Source of the DNA: an uncultured Draconibacterium sp.
GTDB lineage: Bacteria > Bacteroidota > Bacteroidia > Bacteroidales > Prolixibacteraceae
Length of the DNA stretch: 64,000 bases
Assembly: GCF_963676815.1 (NCBI RefSeq)
Contig: NZ_OY781365.1
Coordinates: 186,001-250,000, forward strand
Direction of reading: 5' to 3'
The notes beneath the pieces were generated by a model. The model was not told where the DNA came from, did no database searches, and saw only the letters and a list, made by a program, of their open reading frames with translations. This document shows, one piece after another, positions 43,471 to 51,862 of this stretch. The translations under genes were made by a program, and so were the position numbers. Positions within the stretch are counted from its first letter, which is position 1. Each line of letters starts with the position of its first letter.

Positions 43471-44208
43471 TTATTCACTATAAATGTTTCGTTTTTTTCT
43501 CATCGATTCCCCCATCAGCTCAATCCTGTGCGATTGATGGATCAACCGGTCAAGTATGGCATCGGCAATCGTTTTTTCCCCGATTATTTCATACCACTTA
43601 CTAACGGGCAGTTGTGATGTAACAATCATTGAGCCACTATTGTGCCTGTCTTCAATTAACTCTAACAGAGCTATCCGGTTTTGGCTATCTAAGGGTTGCA
43701 GACCAAAATCATCGAGTATTATTAACTGATGCCTGGCCATTTTTGCAAGTTCTTTAAGATAAGATCCATCGGCTTTTGCCATTTTTAGTTTAGAAAACAG
43801 TTTTGTTGTATTAAAGTACAAAACCCTGTATCCCTCAATACAGGCCTGATACCCTAAGGCTGTCGCAATATAACTTTTGCCGGCACCGGTGCTGCCCGAT
43901 ATTAATACATTCTCGTTTTTATTAATAAAATCGCATTCAGCCAGTCTTAACAGTTTTGTCCGATCGATATTTCTTGCATGTTCGTACACCACGTTTTCAA
44001 TGGTTGCTTTATAGTGGAACCTTGCATTTTTTATCAATCGCTCTATCTTTCGGTTGTTGCGATCGTCCCACTCGGCATCTGTTATCATCGATACAAACTG
44101 GTCGATGGTGTAATCATCGGTTTTACCCGTTTCGATAGCTGTTTTAAAAGCCCCATGCATACCATGGAGCTTCATCTGTTTCATTCGTGTTAATGTTACT
44201 TCGTTCAT
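43471..44208 (-). CDS. istB: IS21-family helper ATPase IstB
   Basis: A 245-residue DnaA/DnaC-like AAA+ ATPase that assists IstA by presenting target DNA. Walker A is GSTGAGKSYIATALG near residue 105 and Walker B is LIILDDFGLQPLD near 165. The sensor region ends SHRIELMGESMRKKR. The gene lies 14 bases after istA in the same direction, as usual. Length and motifs look complete, so it is probably functional. Confidence 0.95.
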   Translation of the reverse strand: MNEVTLTRMKQMKLHGMHGAFKTAIETGKTDDYTIDQFVSMITDAEWDDRNNRKIERLIKNARFHYKATIENVVYEHARNIDRTKLLRLAECDFINKNENVLISGSTGAGKSYIATALGYQACIEGYRVLYFNTTKLFSKLKMAKADGSYLKELAKMARHQLIILDDFGLQPLDSQNRIALLELIEDRHNSGSMIVTSQLPVSKWYEIIGEKTIADAILDRLIHQSHRIELMGESMRKKRNIYSE

Positions 44209-44222
44209 TGTTTTTTACTTTA

Positions 44223-45770
44223 TCAGTTGTAATATTTTCCTCCCCTTATATTGTTATGAAAAGGAAGTTCAGGTTCGTCCGGTGTTTCATCGTCAAGTTT
44301 ATCCAACCCTTTTTCCAGTATCTTTTGTATGATTTTGTAGTTGTAAACCTGATGTTCCAATGCACGTTTACACGCATTGGCAAGCCTTTCTTCTCCCACC
44401 TTTTTAGCAAAAGCCAATACGCCCATACAGCTTTTATAGGATTGTTCAGGGTGTTGTTTTCTTTCCAGCACATTGATTATAAATTCCTTTACACTTTCGT
44501 CAATTGAAGCTGCCCAGTTGATAAAACGCTGCGGTGTCCAGTCGGTAACAAACTGGTGTGTTGTTGCCAGGTGGTCTTTGTTTGTGGTGTAGAAGTATTT
44601 ACGTCCATCTCTTTTGTGCAAAGCTATGCGGTTGTATTTATGGTATATTTCAACGGTTTTTGATGTAAACACCAGCTTTACCTTCTTCTTTAAATATTGG
44701 CAGGGAACACTGTAATAATGCTTGTCTTTGCTTAACAGCACGTGCCCGTTCATGGCTACGGTGGCTATTGCTATTTCTTTAATCTCGTATTTTTCTACAG
44801 GCAATGCGGTAAGCTTGTCTTTTTCGTCTTCAACGAATAATTGATACCGGGACGTTGGCCTGCCAGTCAGCTTTTTGTTGTTGTGTTTATCCAGCTCGTC
44901 CCAAATGGCATTATTTAGCTCGTCTAAACTATAAAAGCTTTTGCCGCGCAAGGCCGGATATATTCTTTGGTACAGTATCTTAACTGCCCCTTCTGCCAGA
45001 GACTTGTCCCGGGGACGGTAAGCCCGGGCCGGAAGAACTGTTGTGCCATAGTGTTCGGCAAAGTCCATAAACGTTTCGTTAATGGTAGGTTCAAACCGGC
45101 TGCTTTTGGTTACGGCAGACTTTAGGTTATCAGGGACAATAGCTGCAGGAACTCCCCCGTAAAAGTGCAGTGCATTTTCAACCGAAGCAACAAAGTCTTC
45201 TTTTTGTTGGCTCGGTGAGGCTTCTGCATAGGTGTATTGACTGGCCCCCAGTATGGCAACAAAAAACTGTACCTCTTCAATCTCGCCTGTTTCTTTATTG
45301 ATAACTTCAAGGGTTTTGCCAGCGTAGTCAATAAACATCTTATCGCCTGCTTTATGCTCCATATGCATTACCGGGTTAACCTTTTTACTCCAACGCAGGT
45401 AGTGGGCTTTAAACTGGCTTAGTTTTAGCCCATCGGGATGTTTTGCATAATATTCTTCCCACATCAGCTGTTTGGTAACGCCGGTCTTTTTTAGTTCGCG
45501 CTCCATGTAGGGAAAGAAGTTATAAACCTTTTTTAGCTTGGGGGAAAGAACATCTTCGGTATCCCTGCTAAAGATCTTTTCCAGCTCGGAATCACTCTTT
45601 TTATCAATATCATCAATTGTAAGGTTTAATACCTTGTATAGAGCGATATACTTCTTAACGGTGTTACGTGAGAGGCCCAGGTACCTACTGATAAATTGTT
45701 TTGCTTTTCCCTGGTGGTGCAACTGAATGACTTTTCTTACTTTACTCATGTCGATTAATTTATTAGCCAT
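44223..45770 (-). CDS. istA: IS21-family transposase IstA
   Basis: A 515-residue DDE transposase. An N-terminal helix-turn-helix (KVIQLHHQGKAKQFISRYLGLSRNTVKKYI) precedes the rve core, with catalytic Asp in KMFIDYAGKTLEV, Asp in IVPDNLKSAV and Glu in DKSLAEGAVKILYQR. The C-terminal beta region begins with MNGHVLLSKDKHYYSVPCQYL. It reads through without stop or shift, so it is likely active. It starts next to the five-fold repeats of the right end. Confidence 0.95.
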   Translation of the reverse strand: MANKLIDMSKVRKVIQLHHQGKAKQFISRYLGLSRNTVKKYIALYKVLNLTIDDIDKKSDSELEKIFSRDTEDVLSPKLKKVYNFFPYMERELKKTGVTKQLMWEEYYAKHPDGLKLSQFKAHYLRWSKKVNPVMHMEHKAGDKMFIDYAGKTLEVINKETGEIEEVQFFVAILGASQYTYAEASPSQQKEDFVASVENALHFYGGVPAAIVPDNLKSAVTKSSRFEPTINETFMDFAEHYGTTVLPARAYRPRDKSLAEGAVKILYQRIYPALRGKSFYSLDELNNAIWDELDKHNNKKLTGRPTSRYQLFVEDEKDKLTALPVEKYEIKEIAIATVAMNGHVLLSKDKHYYSVPCQYLKKKVKLVFTSKTVEIYHKYNRIALHKRDGRKYFYTTNKDHLATTHQFVTDWTPQRFINWAASIDESVKEFIINVLERKQHPEQSYKSCMGVLAFAKKVGEERLANACKRALEHQVYNYKIIQKILEKGLDKLDDETPDEPELPFHNNIRGGKYYN

Positions 45771-45843
45771 GTTTTCATATTAATTTGTTTAAATCAGTAT
45801 GAAATTATGGCTTCGACAGAAGTAAAATCAATCTCTTTTGATG

Positions 45844-45952
45844 GGTGGTCACTTTAGTCCGGCGCAGGTGGTCACTTTGCTCCGGCACGGGGTGGTCAGT
45901 TTAAACTGGCGAGGGTGGTCATTTTATTCCGGCCTTGGGTGGTCACTTTGAC
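45844..45952. repeat. Five spaced GGTGGTCA repeats at IS21-family right end
   Basis: GGTGGTCACTTT-like copies begin at 45844, 45867, 45891, 45914 and 45938, spaced 23-24 bases. Three similar copies in inverse direction are at the left end (43345-43405). They are the expected IstA binding sites. Confidence 0.8.
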
Positions 45953-45963
45953 CGTTTTTTCCA

Positions 45964-46263
45964 GCTTGTGTATGTATAGCAAGATTATACCTGCCTTATC
46001 CTTTACCTGTTCGTATTTTTGAAGGAAGATTAGTTAAATTACTGATATATAGAGAAACAGCAGAAGAGCGACATGCACATCTTTCAGTTCCACGGGCTGT
46101 GGAATATGCTTATGCAAGAACCTGCCTCTGCTGTATTCTTTATCCATGAGTCCGGATAGTATTTTAAGCCGTGGTATAAACTTCGAGCCTGCGTAGTACA
46201 TGAGAATGGACGGTGGGATAATAGCTCTCTAGATATCAAAATCAAACCATTAAAAACATTTCT
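45964..46263 (+). ncRNA. Candidate bridge-RNA region of the IS110-family element
   Basis: A 300-base non-coding stretch lies between the IS21-family end and the IS110-type transposase start. It includes the hairpin TTCCAC-GGGCT-GTGGAA (46088-46104) and further pairing potential (GAGTCCGGATAGTATTTTAAGCC region). In IS110-type elements with the transposase 3' of the long non-coding end, this end encodes the bridge RNA. I infer this from layout only; the exact ends are not known. Confidence 0.45.
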
Positions 46264-47328
46264 ATGAACACAAAAACGATTCTTAAGCAATGTGTGGGTA
46301 TTGATGTATCCATGAAAAAAGTGGACTGTTGTCTCGCTGTTTATACGCAGGATCTGCAGGTAAAAGTAGTGTCGACAAGCAAGTTTGAGAACAACGGTAA
46401 AGGGCTGCTGAAACTCAGGCAATGGATTGAAAAGAAAAGTGACAAGGTGGTTTCCCTGCATGTTAACATGGAAGCCACCGGTGTTTACCATGAAGAGGCA
46501 GCTTATTTTTTGAGTGACCTGGGCTTTAAGCTGAGTATTATCCAGCCTGCCAAAGGAAAACAATATGCCAGAAGCCTGGATGAGAAGAATAAAACAGACC
46601 GCATAGATGCCATTATGCTGGCACGCATGGGACTGGAAAGAGATTTACCTTTGTGGAACAGACCGACAGAAAACCTGCGCATTCTTAAACGGTTGAGCCG
46701 GGAACGGATCAGTATCATCCGGGACAGGAATGCCCTTACCAACCAGTTGCATGCTCTAAATCATTCTCATAAAGCCTATGCCAAAAGTATTAAACGCCTG
46801 AAGCAACGGGTTAAATTAGCCACCAAACAACTGGCTGAGATTGAAGTACAGATGCAGGAACTGGTTGCCGAATCGCCGGTGTTGCACGAAAAAATGAAAC
46901 ATGTAATTACTATTCCCGGGATCAATTTTGTAACCGCGGCAACGGTTATTGCCGAAACCGATGGCTTCTCCAATATTGGCAACCGCAGGCAACTGGTCAG
47001 CTATGCCGGGCTGGATGTGGTGGTCCGGGAATCAGGGACACTGGCATGGAGGCCACGTATATCCAAAAAAGGAAACGCATATATACGGGCTGCCTTATAC
47101 ATGGCGGCCGTATGTTCCATTATCCACAACCAAACCCTGCGTATTTATTTCAACCGGATGAAGAAGAACGGGAAACCCGGTAAAACTGGCGTTATCGCCC
47201 TGGAACGTAAACTGCTGATCCTTATTTACACGCTTTATAAAAACAATACGGACTATGTTTTAGGCCACACGAATAACTCTCAAAAGGATATTGTCCGGCA
47301 AGACTCTCTGGAACCGGTAGCGGTATAA
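46264..47328 (+). CDS. IS110-family transposase (DEDD recombinase)
   Basis: A 354-residue transposase. The RuvC-like N-terminal domain has Asp14 (GIDVSMKK), Glu70 (MEATG), Asp112 and Asp115 (KTDRIDAIMLA), which is the DEDD set. The C-terminal Tnp_20 domain has GINFVTAATVIAE, then YAGLD...SG...RPRISKKGNAYIR with Ser267 as likely recombinase nucleophile. A coiled coil (about 175-205) lies between. These residues match the family whose recombination is guided by a bridge RNA. It appears full-length and intact. Confidence 0.93.
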   Translation: MNTKTILKQCVGIDVSMKKVDCCLAVYTQDLQVKVVSTSKFENNGKGLLKLRQWIEKKSDKVVSLHVNMEATGVYHEEAAYFLSDLGFKLSIIQPAKGKQYARSLDEKNKTDRIDAIMLARMGLERDLPLWNRPTENLRILKRLSRERISIIRDRNALTNQLHALNHSHKAYAKSIKRLKQRVKLATKQLAEIEVQMQELVAESPVLHEKMKHVITIPGINFVTAATVIAETDGFSNIGNRRQLVSYAGLDVVVRESGTLAWRPRISKKGNAYIRAALYMAAVCSIIHNQTLRIYFNRMKKNGKPGKTGVIALERKLLILIYTLYKNNTDYVLGHTNNSQKDIVRQDSLEPVAV

Positions 47329-47332
47329 AAAA

Positions 47333-47354
47333 GTAGCCCGGCAAAGCGGGCTAC
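47333..47354. other. 8-bp stem hairpin just after IS110 transposase
   Basis: GTAGCCCG-GCAAAG-CGGGCTAC follows the stop by four bases. No T run comes after it, so it is more likely a structural part of the right end than a terminator. Confidence 0.5.
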
Positions 47355-47475
47355 GGTAGATGGTCTCTACCCGATCCGAAGAAAGGGTATAACCTCTTAT
47401 GTACAAAGATAAGGTGTAACAAACGATTTTAATAACCTTTAGCCGGACAATTGTGTCCAGACAATATTTTAACGA

Positions 47476-47910
47476 TTAAAATAACAGTATCAGCAACAGA
47501 ATGACAAAGCCGGCCAGCAAGCCATAACTAACCCATTTGATTTGTGTAAGAAGTGGTTTGTTACCTTGCTCTACGGCCCTGGTTATTTTATCCAGTGCCC
47601 CGGGTTCAATGCGGATGCCATGCTCGTCAATCTCTCTCAGCTTACGGACTATAGGCATGGATAAATCCGCCATGTAACGGTTTTGTTCTGCCGAAAACTG
47701 TAAATCTTTTATACTCCCCGTAATTGCCTGATCCCGCTGGTGCATACGTTTAATCAGCAACCCTATGTCATTGTATCGGCTCAGGATCTTTTCTGTGCTT
47801 TCCATGATCACTTCATGCGAAGTGTTGAACTTTGATAGTTCCGTTACGATGATCTCTGCCAGCATCGCATCTTTGACTGACTGCGTCCGTGGATTAGAAT
47901 TTCGGGCCAT
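47476..47910 (-). CDS. Coiled-coil protein with C-terminal membrane helix, mobilization module 2
   Basis: A 144-residue protein without a named family. Most of it is a polar helical region (SHEVIMESTEKILSRYNDIGLLIKRMHQRDQAITGSIKDL) and it ends in one membrane helix (about 122-143). Its start overlaps the end of the relaxase gene by 17 bases. It occupies the same third position as the small membrane protein at 28452-28751, with similar layout but little visible sequence identity. Confidence 0.7.
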   Translation of the reverse strand: MARNSNPRTQSVKDAMLAEIIVTELSKFNTSHEVIMESTEKILSRYNDIGLLIKRMHQRDQAITGSIKDLQFSAEQNRYMADLSMPIVRKLREIDEHGIRIEPGALDKITRAVEQGNKPLLTQIKWVSYGLLAGFVILLLILLF

Positions 47911-48838
47911 ATCTTCGTTTCTTTTTTAGGTTTTGTTTTCGCTTTCTTTCCTCTTCACTTATCCCCGAATCATTTTCCCGAAGTAATTGCCGCGGCCCGG
48001 ATATATAAGCGATACCAGAGAAAATTGCATTCCTGACAGATGTACCTTGTGATTGTTTCCTGTTGTTTTTATACCCGGAATCCTGACTGAGGATTTGACT
48101 GTTTTCCTTAAATGTATTCATCAATGTACGGTAGCCAAACTCCTTGCCGATTTGAGAGGCTTTGAAGGTCTGATTGTGACCGGTGAACCGCAAACCATAG
48201 GTATTGCCTTTTTTATTGACCGCCTCCTGAACAGCGATATCATGCTTTTTCATCATTGCTGTAAATTCTTTCAGGGATGTGGGATGCCCCGATAACACTT
48301 CTCCGGCAGCCTTACTAATCAGTGTTTTGGCCAGTATTCGCTCAAAGCCCATTACTTCAGGCCGGTACTTGCTTTTACGTTTTACCTGGTTGGCAATGGT
48401 CAGTCCCAGTTCCCGGCTGATGCTTTCTGCAATCTTTCCGGCCCGTTTGCTGATAAAACTGGTATCATAAACACGTTGGTCTATCCCGATCCGGTTAACG
48501 ATCATGTGCATATGTAAATGCTCCGTATCCCGGTGAATACATCCAATCCACTGGTGATTCTCAAAACCAAAACGACTGCTAAACTCCCTGCAAATACCGG
48601 CAAGGTCTTCCTCTCCAAGTTTCTTCTCATCTCCGGGGGCAATGCCGATCTCGATCCGGATAAACTTATTCTTACACCGCGTATTACATTCCTGCAGCTC
48701 CAGAAACTCGTTGTAAATCGCGCCGGGCGTTTCGTTTTGAACCAGGTTGGATGCCACCAAAGACCCCTTCTTTGATTCCCGCAGTGCGTATTCTATGGCC
48801 CTGCTTCCATGCGCTATTGCTTTGGCTTTGGCTATCAT
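47894..48838 (-). CDS. Relaxase/mobilization nuclease, second module
   Basis: A 314-residue relaxase. The HxHxxxNR motif is HLHMHMIVNRIGID near residue 110, after QWIGCIHRDTEH. An N-terminal segment AKAIAHGSRAIEYAL matches that of the other relaxase (AKSISHTVNAVNYAL), so the two are distant homologues. The C-terminal 70 residues are basic (EERKRKQNLKKKRRYG). It is full-length and therefore may still be active in trans if a transfer origin remains. Confidence 0.88.
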   Translation of the reverse strand: MIAKAKAIAHGSRAIEYALRESKKGSLVASNLVQNETPGAIYNEFLELQECNTRCKNKFIRIEIGIAPGDEKKLGEEDLAGICREFSSRFGFENHQWIGCIHRDTEHLHMHMIVNRIGIDQRVYDTSFISKRAGKIAESISRELGLTIANQVKRKSKYRPEVMGFERILAKTLISKAAGEVLSGHPTSLKEFTAMMKKHDIAVQEAVNKKGNTYGLRFTGHNQTFKASQIGKEFGYRTLMNTFKENSQILSQDSGYKNNRKQSQGTSVRNAIFSGIAYISGPRQLLRENDSGISEEERKRKQNLKKKRRYGPKF

Positions 48839-48881
48839 CTCTTATAACGGTTTTACAAATCATTAATCCCTTTTGCTCTCC

Positions 48882-49184
48882 CTAAACAATGCGTTGCTGA
48901 AGCCGGGTCAGCTCACTCACCAGTTGCCTTATCTCTTCAACCAATACAGGGTCTTTTTTGCGTATCAGGCTGCTGATCCGGTTAAAATGGGTACTGTAAG
49001 TCTTCAGCATGCGGAAGTATTCAATCTCCTGCTGCGTTAGTGCGGGTATGGCCTTTACTTCACCATCAATGGCTTGCCGGCGGCAATACTCCGAAAGCGT
49101 TAGTCCGCTTTTCTTTGCCAGCTGCTGTATGATCTTCTTTTCCCCTACGCTGCACCTGAGAATAATATTTTTGGTCTTGTTCAT
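48882..49184 (-). CDS. MobC-like mobilization protein, second module
   Basis: A 100-residue relaxosome protein. The N terminus (KNIILRCSVGEKKIIQQLAKKSGLTLSEYCRRQAI) is the ribbon-helix-helix type, followed by TYSTHFNRISSLIRK, comparable to TYHRNFTAIGNLVRS in the other module. It is 43 bases upstream of the relaxase gene. It should bind oriT; the palindrome at 49246-49265 lies 61 bases upstream of its start. Confidence 0.85.
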   Translation of the reverse strand: MNKTKNIILRCSVGEKKIIQQLAKKSGLTLSEYCRRQAIDGEVKAIPALTQQEIEYFRMLKTYSTHFNRISSLIRKKDPVLVEEIRQLVSELTRLQQRIV

Positions 49185-49245
49185 TATTCCAGACTCCTTT
49201 TATGACCCCATTTGGGTGTCATCACTTAGCGGAAGCGGGCAAGAG

Positions 49246-49380
49246 CAGTTTGTATATACAAACTGACATCTTGCAATGCCTACGCACTTAATGACTACCC
49301 GCACAAGATACTATCCGGCCCGCTTCTATTTTGAAGCAAAAAAAAGCTCATTATTTGTTGCTTTTTAAAATAGTATCTTG
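49246..49380. other. Candidate transfer origin for mobilization module 2
   Basis: A perfect 20-bp palindrome CAGTTTGTATATACAAACTG (49246-49265) is followed by an 11-bp inverted repeat CAAGATACTAT / ATAGTATCTTG (49304-49314 and 49370-49380) with inner A/T stems. It lies in front of the MobC-like gene, the usual oriT place. Confidence 0.45.
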
Positions 49381-50031
49381 CTATCCTACCTCGAAAGGGT
49401 CTTTTTATGGAAATAAAGTTAGGTAACAGAACAGAGAAACAAAACAACAAACTAACACAATACCATCTAATTACAACTACAACCAAATCGAAACCAACTA
49501 TTAAAGATGGTGATATTTGATGAGCTTTGATGACTTTAAATGATATTAATGAAAAGTCTATTTGAAACAAATACAGATGCACAATAATTTGAACTAACTG
49601 GTATATTTTTTAATGGAAATAATCAAAGCGAAGATTCGCGATCCTGGCTTTCCAATTAATATTCCTTCCGGTAAAGTTATTAAAACTGATAAAGTCCTAT
49701 TTGCAGGCGGCTAATGGAAAGTGACAGACTCTTGTCCACATCCAATTGTCGATAGGTAAGCCAATAAATACTGCAAACAGCATTATTTTCACTATTAGTT
49801 TTAACTTTTACTAGATTATTAATATGTTTATTCTTTTTTGGCAAATTGACTCGGGTTATAACTCCTGTAATCAAAATCTCTTCAATAAGCTGATTTCCAT
49901 CATCTGCATTCATTACCTCTACCATCATGCCATTTTAGCACAATGAGAAAAATGGAAGGTTCGAGAAAGCCTTAAACTGCAAATGAACTCCGCCGATACA
50001 CAAATAGCAGGCACCTTATCCTTATTTCGAA
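49381..50031. other. 650-base region without a confident gene
   Basis: AT-rich. Short repeats of TTTGATGA type lie near 49510-49540. A 33-codon frame (49613-49714, plus) and an 82-codon frame (49680-49928, minus) overlap and match nothing I recognize. It separates the mobile region from the polysaccharide locus. Confidence 0.5.
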
Positions 50032-51804
50032 CTAATAACTCAACAATACTTTCTGCAATTTAGCTTTATCGGCTTCAAACACCTCAACAATAGCTACATC
50101 ATCTTTCGAAACAACTCCTAATTCTCGACTCCCAACGGTTGCCTTTTTTAATCCTTTGGTGTTGTGCAAAATAATTCTCCATCGGCGGGTGTTATCCATA
50201 TCCTGGTAATTACCTTCAACGGGGTAAATATTTACTGAGCTTTCCTTAACACCTGTATGGTATTGAATATCTGTTTTGGCATAAACACCTTTAAGGTAAT
50301 CGTTACTTGTCCCATCATCTTCAATAAGCGTAAATATGCCATCAGCTCCATCATAGATATGCAATTCTAGTAAATCATTTGTTCCTGACTGAATTGATCT
50401 TGCATATTCGCGTTTCGGAATAACAGCTCCTTGTTTAATAAACACAGGAATTTGGTGAATAGGCGCAGCAACTTCTATGGTTTGCCCTCCTTTGTACAAC
50501 TGACCACTCCAATAATTCACCCAGTTTTCTCCAGCGGGGAGTGTTAATTCCCGAGAAGTTGCACCTTGTTCGTATACCGGAGCAACAAAAATTTCTTCAC
50601 CCAATTTATATTCATACATCCGGGTAGGACGCATAACTCCAACACCATCGAGCCTGGCTTTATGGGCATATGAATAGATGTATGGGAACAGTTCCATTTT
50701 CAGGTGAGCCAGTTCACGAAATATTTTATCGGCCCGTTTCGAAACCTTAAACGCAATGTTTTGTGTCGGATTTTCGGGTTGTGAAAATGGTGTTGTTATA
50801 GGCGCAAACAAAGCAAATTCGAGCCATCTGATGTATAGTTCTTCATCGATTGTTCCATCAGTTGGAATCGCAAAACCTCCCATGTCATTTGCCAAAAATG
50901 GTATTTTATGAAAATGACGACTTGTGTCGGTATACATGGCTAGATTCTCTTTAAAAGCAACGCGCGGTAACCAGGGCGAAAAGTTATGATTCGGATTTTC
51001 AACATTCCAGTCGGCACGGGTGTCATCGGTCCATTTTCCTGGGTATTTTTTATATTCTTCGCACTCAACACCATGACTATGCGAAAGAATAAAGCCTCTT
51101 CCTGCAGTTTCTTTTCCCAGTTTTTGAGTCGTTTCAAACATGGCTTTACAAACAGGAATAGCATCTGTTTTATCCAATTTTATGAAATCCATTCCCTGAT
51201 CAAAAAAGTGTTTTACTTTTTCCTGGAAATATGCAGTTGCCTCTGGATTTTGAAAATCAATATCGCCACACCAGGTTCCCTTTACTTCTTTACTACTGTC
51301 TCCAATAATTGTGGTACGCAAGCCGTTGTGCCATCCATCTGTGCGAATTTTTTCAGACTTGAAAAAACCTTTCGATTTAAAGTCTTCATATTCTGCTTCA
51401 TTACCCGTTTTCATGATGGCATCCCACATCCACATCCCTGCTTTAATATCCTTTTCTTCCATGAAATCACACATGGCTTTCAAGTCAGGGTACGAAACAG
51501 TATCGCCCACAAAGTCCATATATTTTTTGGGGCCCTGTCCCTGATTTTCCCAATCCCAAATCCAAGAATCAATCCAGAAGGCATCAATGGGGTAATCGTG
51601 TTCTATGATCTGATTGACCAACTCAATACTCTGCTCCTGATTGGTATAGGCTCCATATACAATTCCGAATACCCATGCTGGTGGCAATACTACATTGGTG
51701 TCGGCTACAGCTGTTGTGTGCTGCAAAGTCATCTGGTCTTTATTTGCAACACCGCACGATAAAAAGCTAATCAGTACTAGCAGAACTAAAATTTGTTTAT
51801 ACAT
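50032..51804 (-). CDS. Glycoside hydrolase family 31, short form, lipoprotein
   Basis: A 590-residue GH31 alpha-glycosidase-like protein with a lipobox (ISFLSC, Cys17). The catalytic barrel starts almost at once (PPAWVFGIVYGAYTNQEQSIELV near 41). The nucleophile is Asp211 (FIKLDKTD) and the likely acid/base is Asp261 (WTDDTRADW). A proximal beta domain follows near 410-480. The N-terminal beta-sandwich domain usually found before the barrel (about 200 residues) is missing. It is last of seven genes in the locus. It probably removes alpha-linked side sugars at the cell surface or in the periplasm. Confidence 0.9.
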   Translation of the reverse strand: MYKQILVLLVLISFLSCGVANKDQMTLQHTTAVADTNVVLPPAWVFGIVYGAYTNQEQSIELVNQIIEHDYPIDAFWIDSWIWDWENQGQGPKKYMDFVGDTVSYPDLKAMCDFMEEKDIKAGMWMWDAIMKTGNEAEYEDFKSKGFFKSEKIRTDGWHNGLRTTIIGDSSKEVKGTWCGDIDFQNPEATAYFQEKVKHFFDQGMDFIKLDKTDAIPVCKAMFETTQKLGKETAGRGFILSHSHGVECEEYKKYPGKWTDDTRADWNVENPNHNFSPWLPRVAFKENLAMYTDTSRHFHKIPFLANDMGGFAIPTDGTIDEELYIRWLEFALFAPITTPFSQPENPTQNIAFKVSKRADKIFRELAHLKMELFPYIYSYAHKARLDGVGVMRPTRMYEYKLGEEIFVAPVYEQGATSRELTLPAGENWVNYWSGQLYKGGQTIEVAAPIHQIPVFIKQGAVIPKREYARSIQSGTNDLLELHIYDGADGIFTLIEDDGTSNDYLKGVYAKTDIQYHTGVKESSVNIYPVEGNYQDMDNTRRWRIILHNTKGLKKATVGSRELGVVSKDDVAIVEVFEADKAKLQKVLLSY

Positions 51805-51862
51805 AGTCGTCTATTTATTATTTCAATTTATTTGATTTATCAATACTGGTGGTCTTGCTGTT

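Larger units (their letters stand above)
43334..45963 (-). mobile_element. IS21-family insertion sequence
   Basis: The 2,630-bp element is bounded by TGGAAA...TTTCCA ends. Left TGGAAACGCCAGTCAAATTGACCACCC and right-complement TGGAAAAAACGGTCAAAGTGACCACCC agree at 21 of 27 positions. It holds istA and istB in order on the minus strand. No target duplication is seen in the flanks (left GGTTATAC, right GCTTGTGT). Confidence 0.85.

Noticed and set aside
45844..45952. CRISPR-like or integron array
   Set aside because: The copies are spaced 23-24 bases but belong to the ends of an IS21-family element next to istA.
47333..47354. Rho-independent terminator after IS110 transposase
   Set aside because: The stem is strong but is not followed by a T tract; recorded as a structural hairpin instead.
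49680..49928. 82-codon minus-strand open frame
   Set aside because: No recognizable domain, no partner gene, overlaps another short frame, and lies in an AT-rich gap. Not called as a gene.
50986..51762. 258-codon open frame antisense to GH31
   Set aside because: Cys/Phe/Ile-rich shadow of a clear GH31 gene without start signals or domain.
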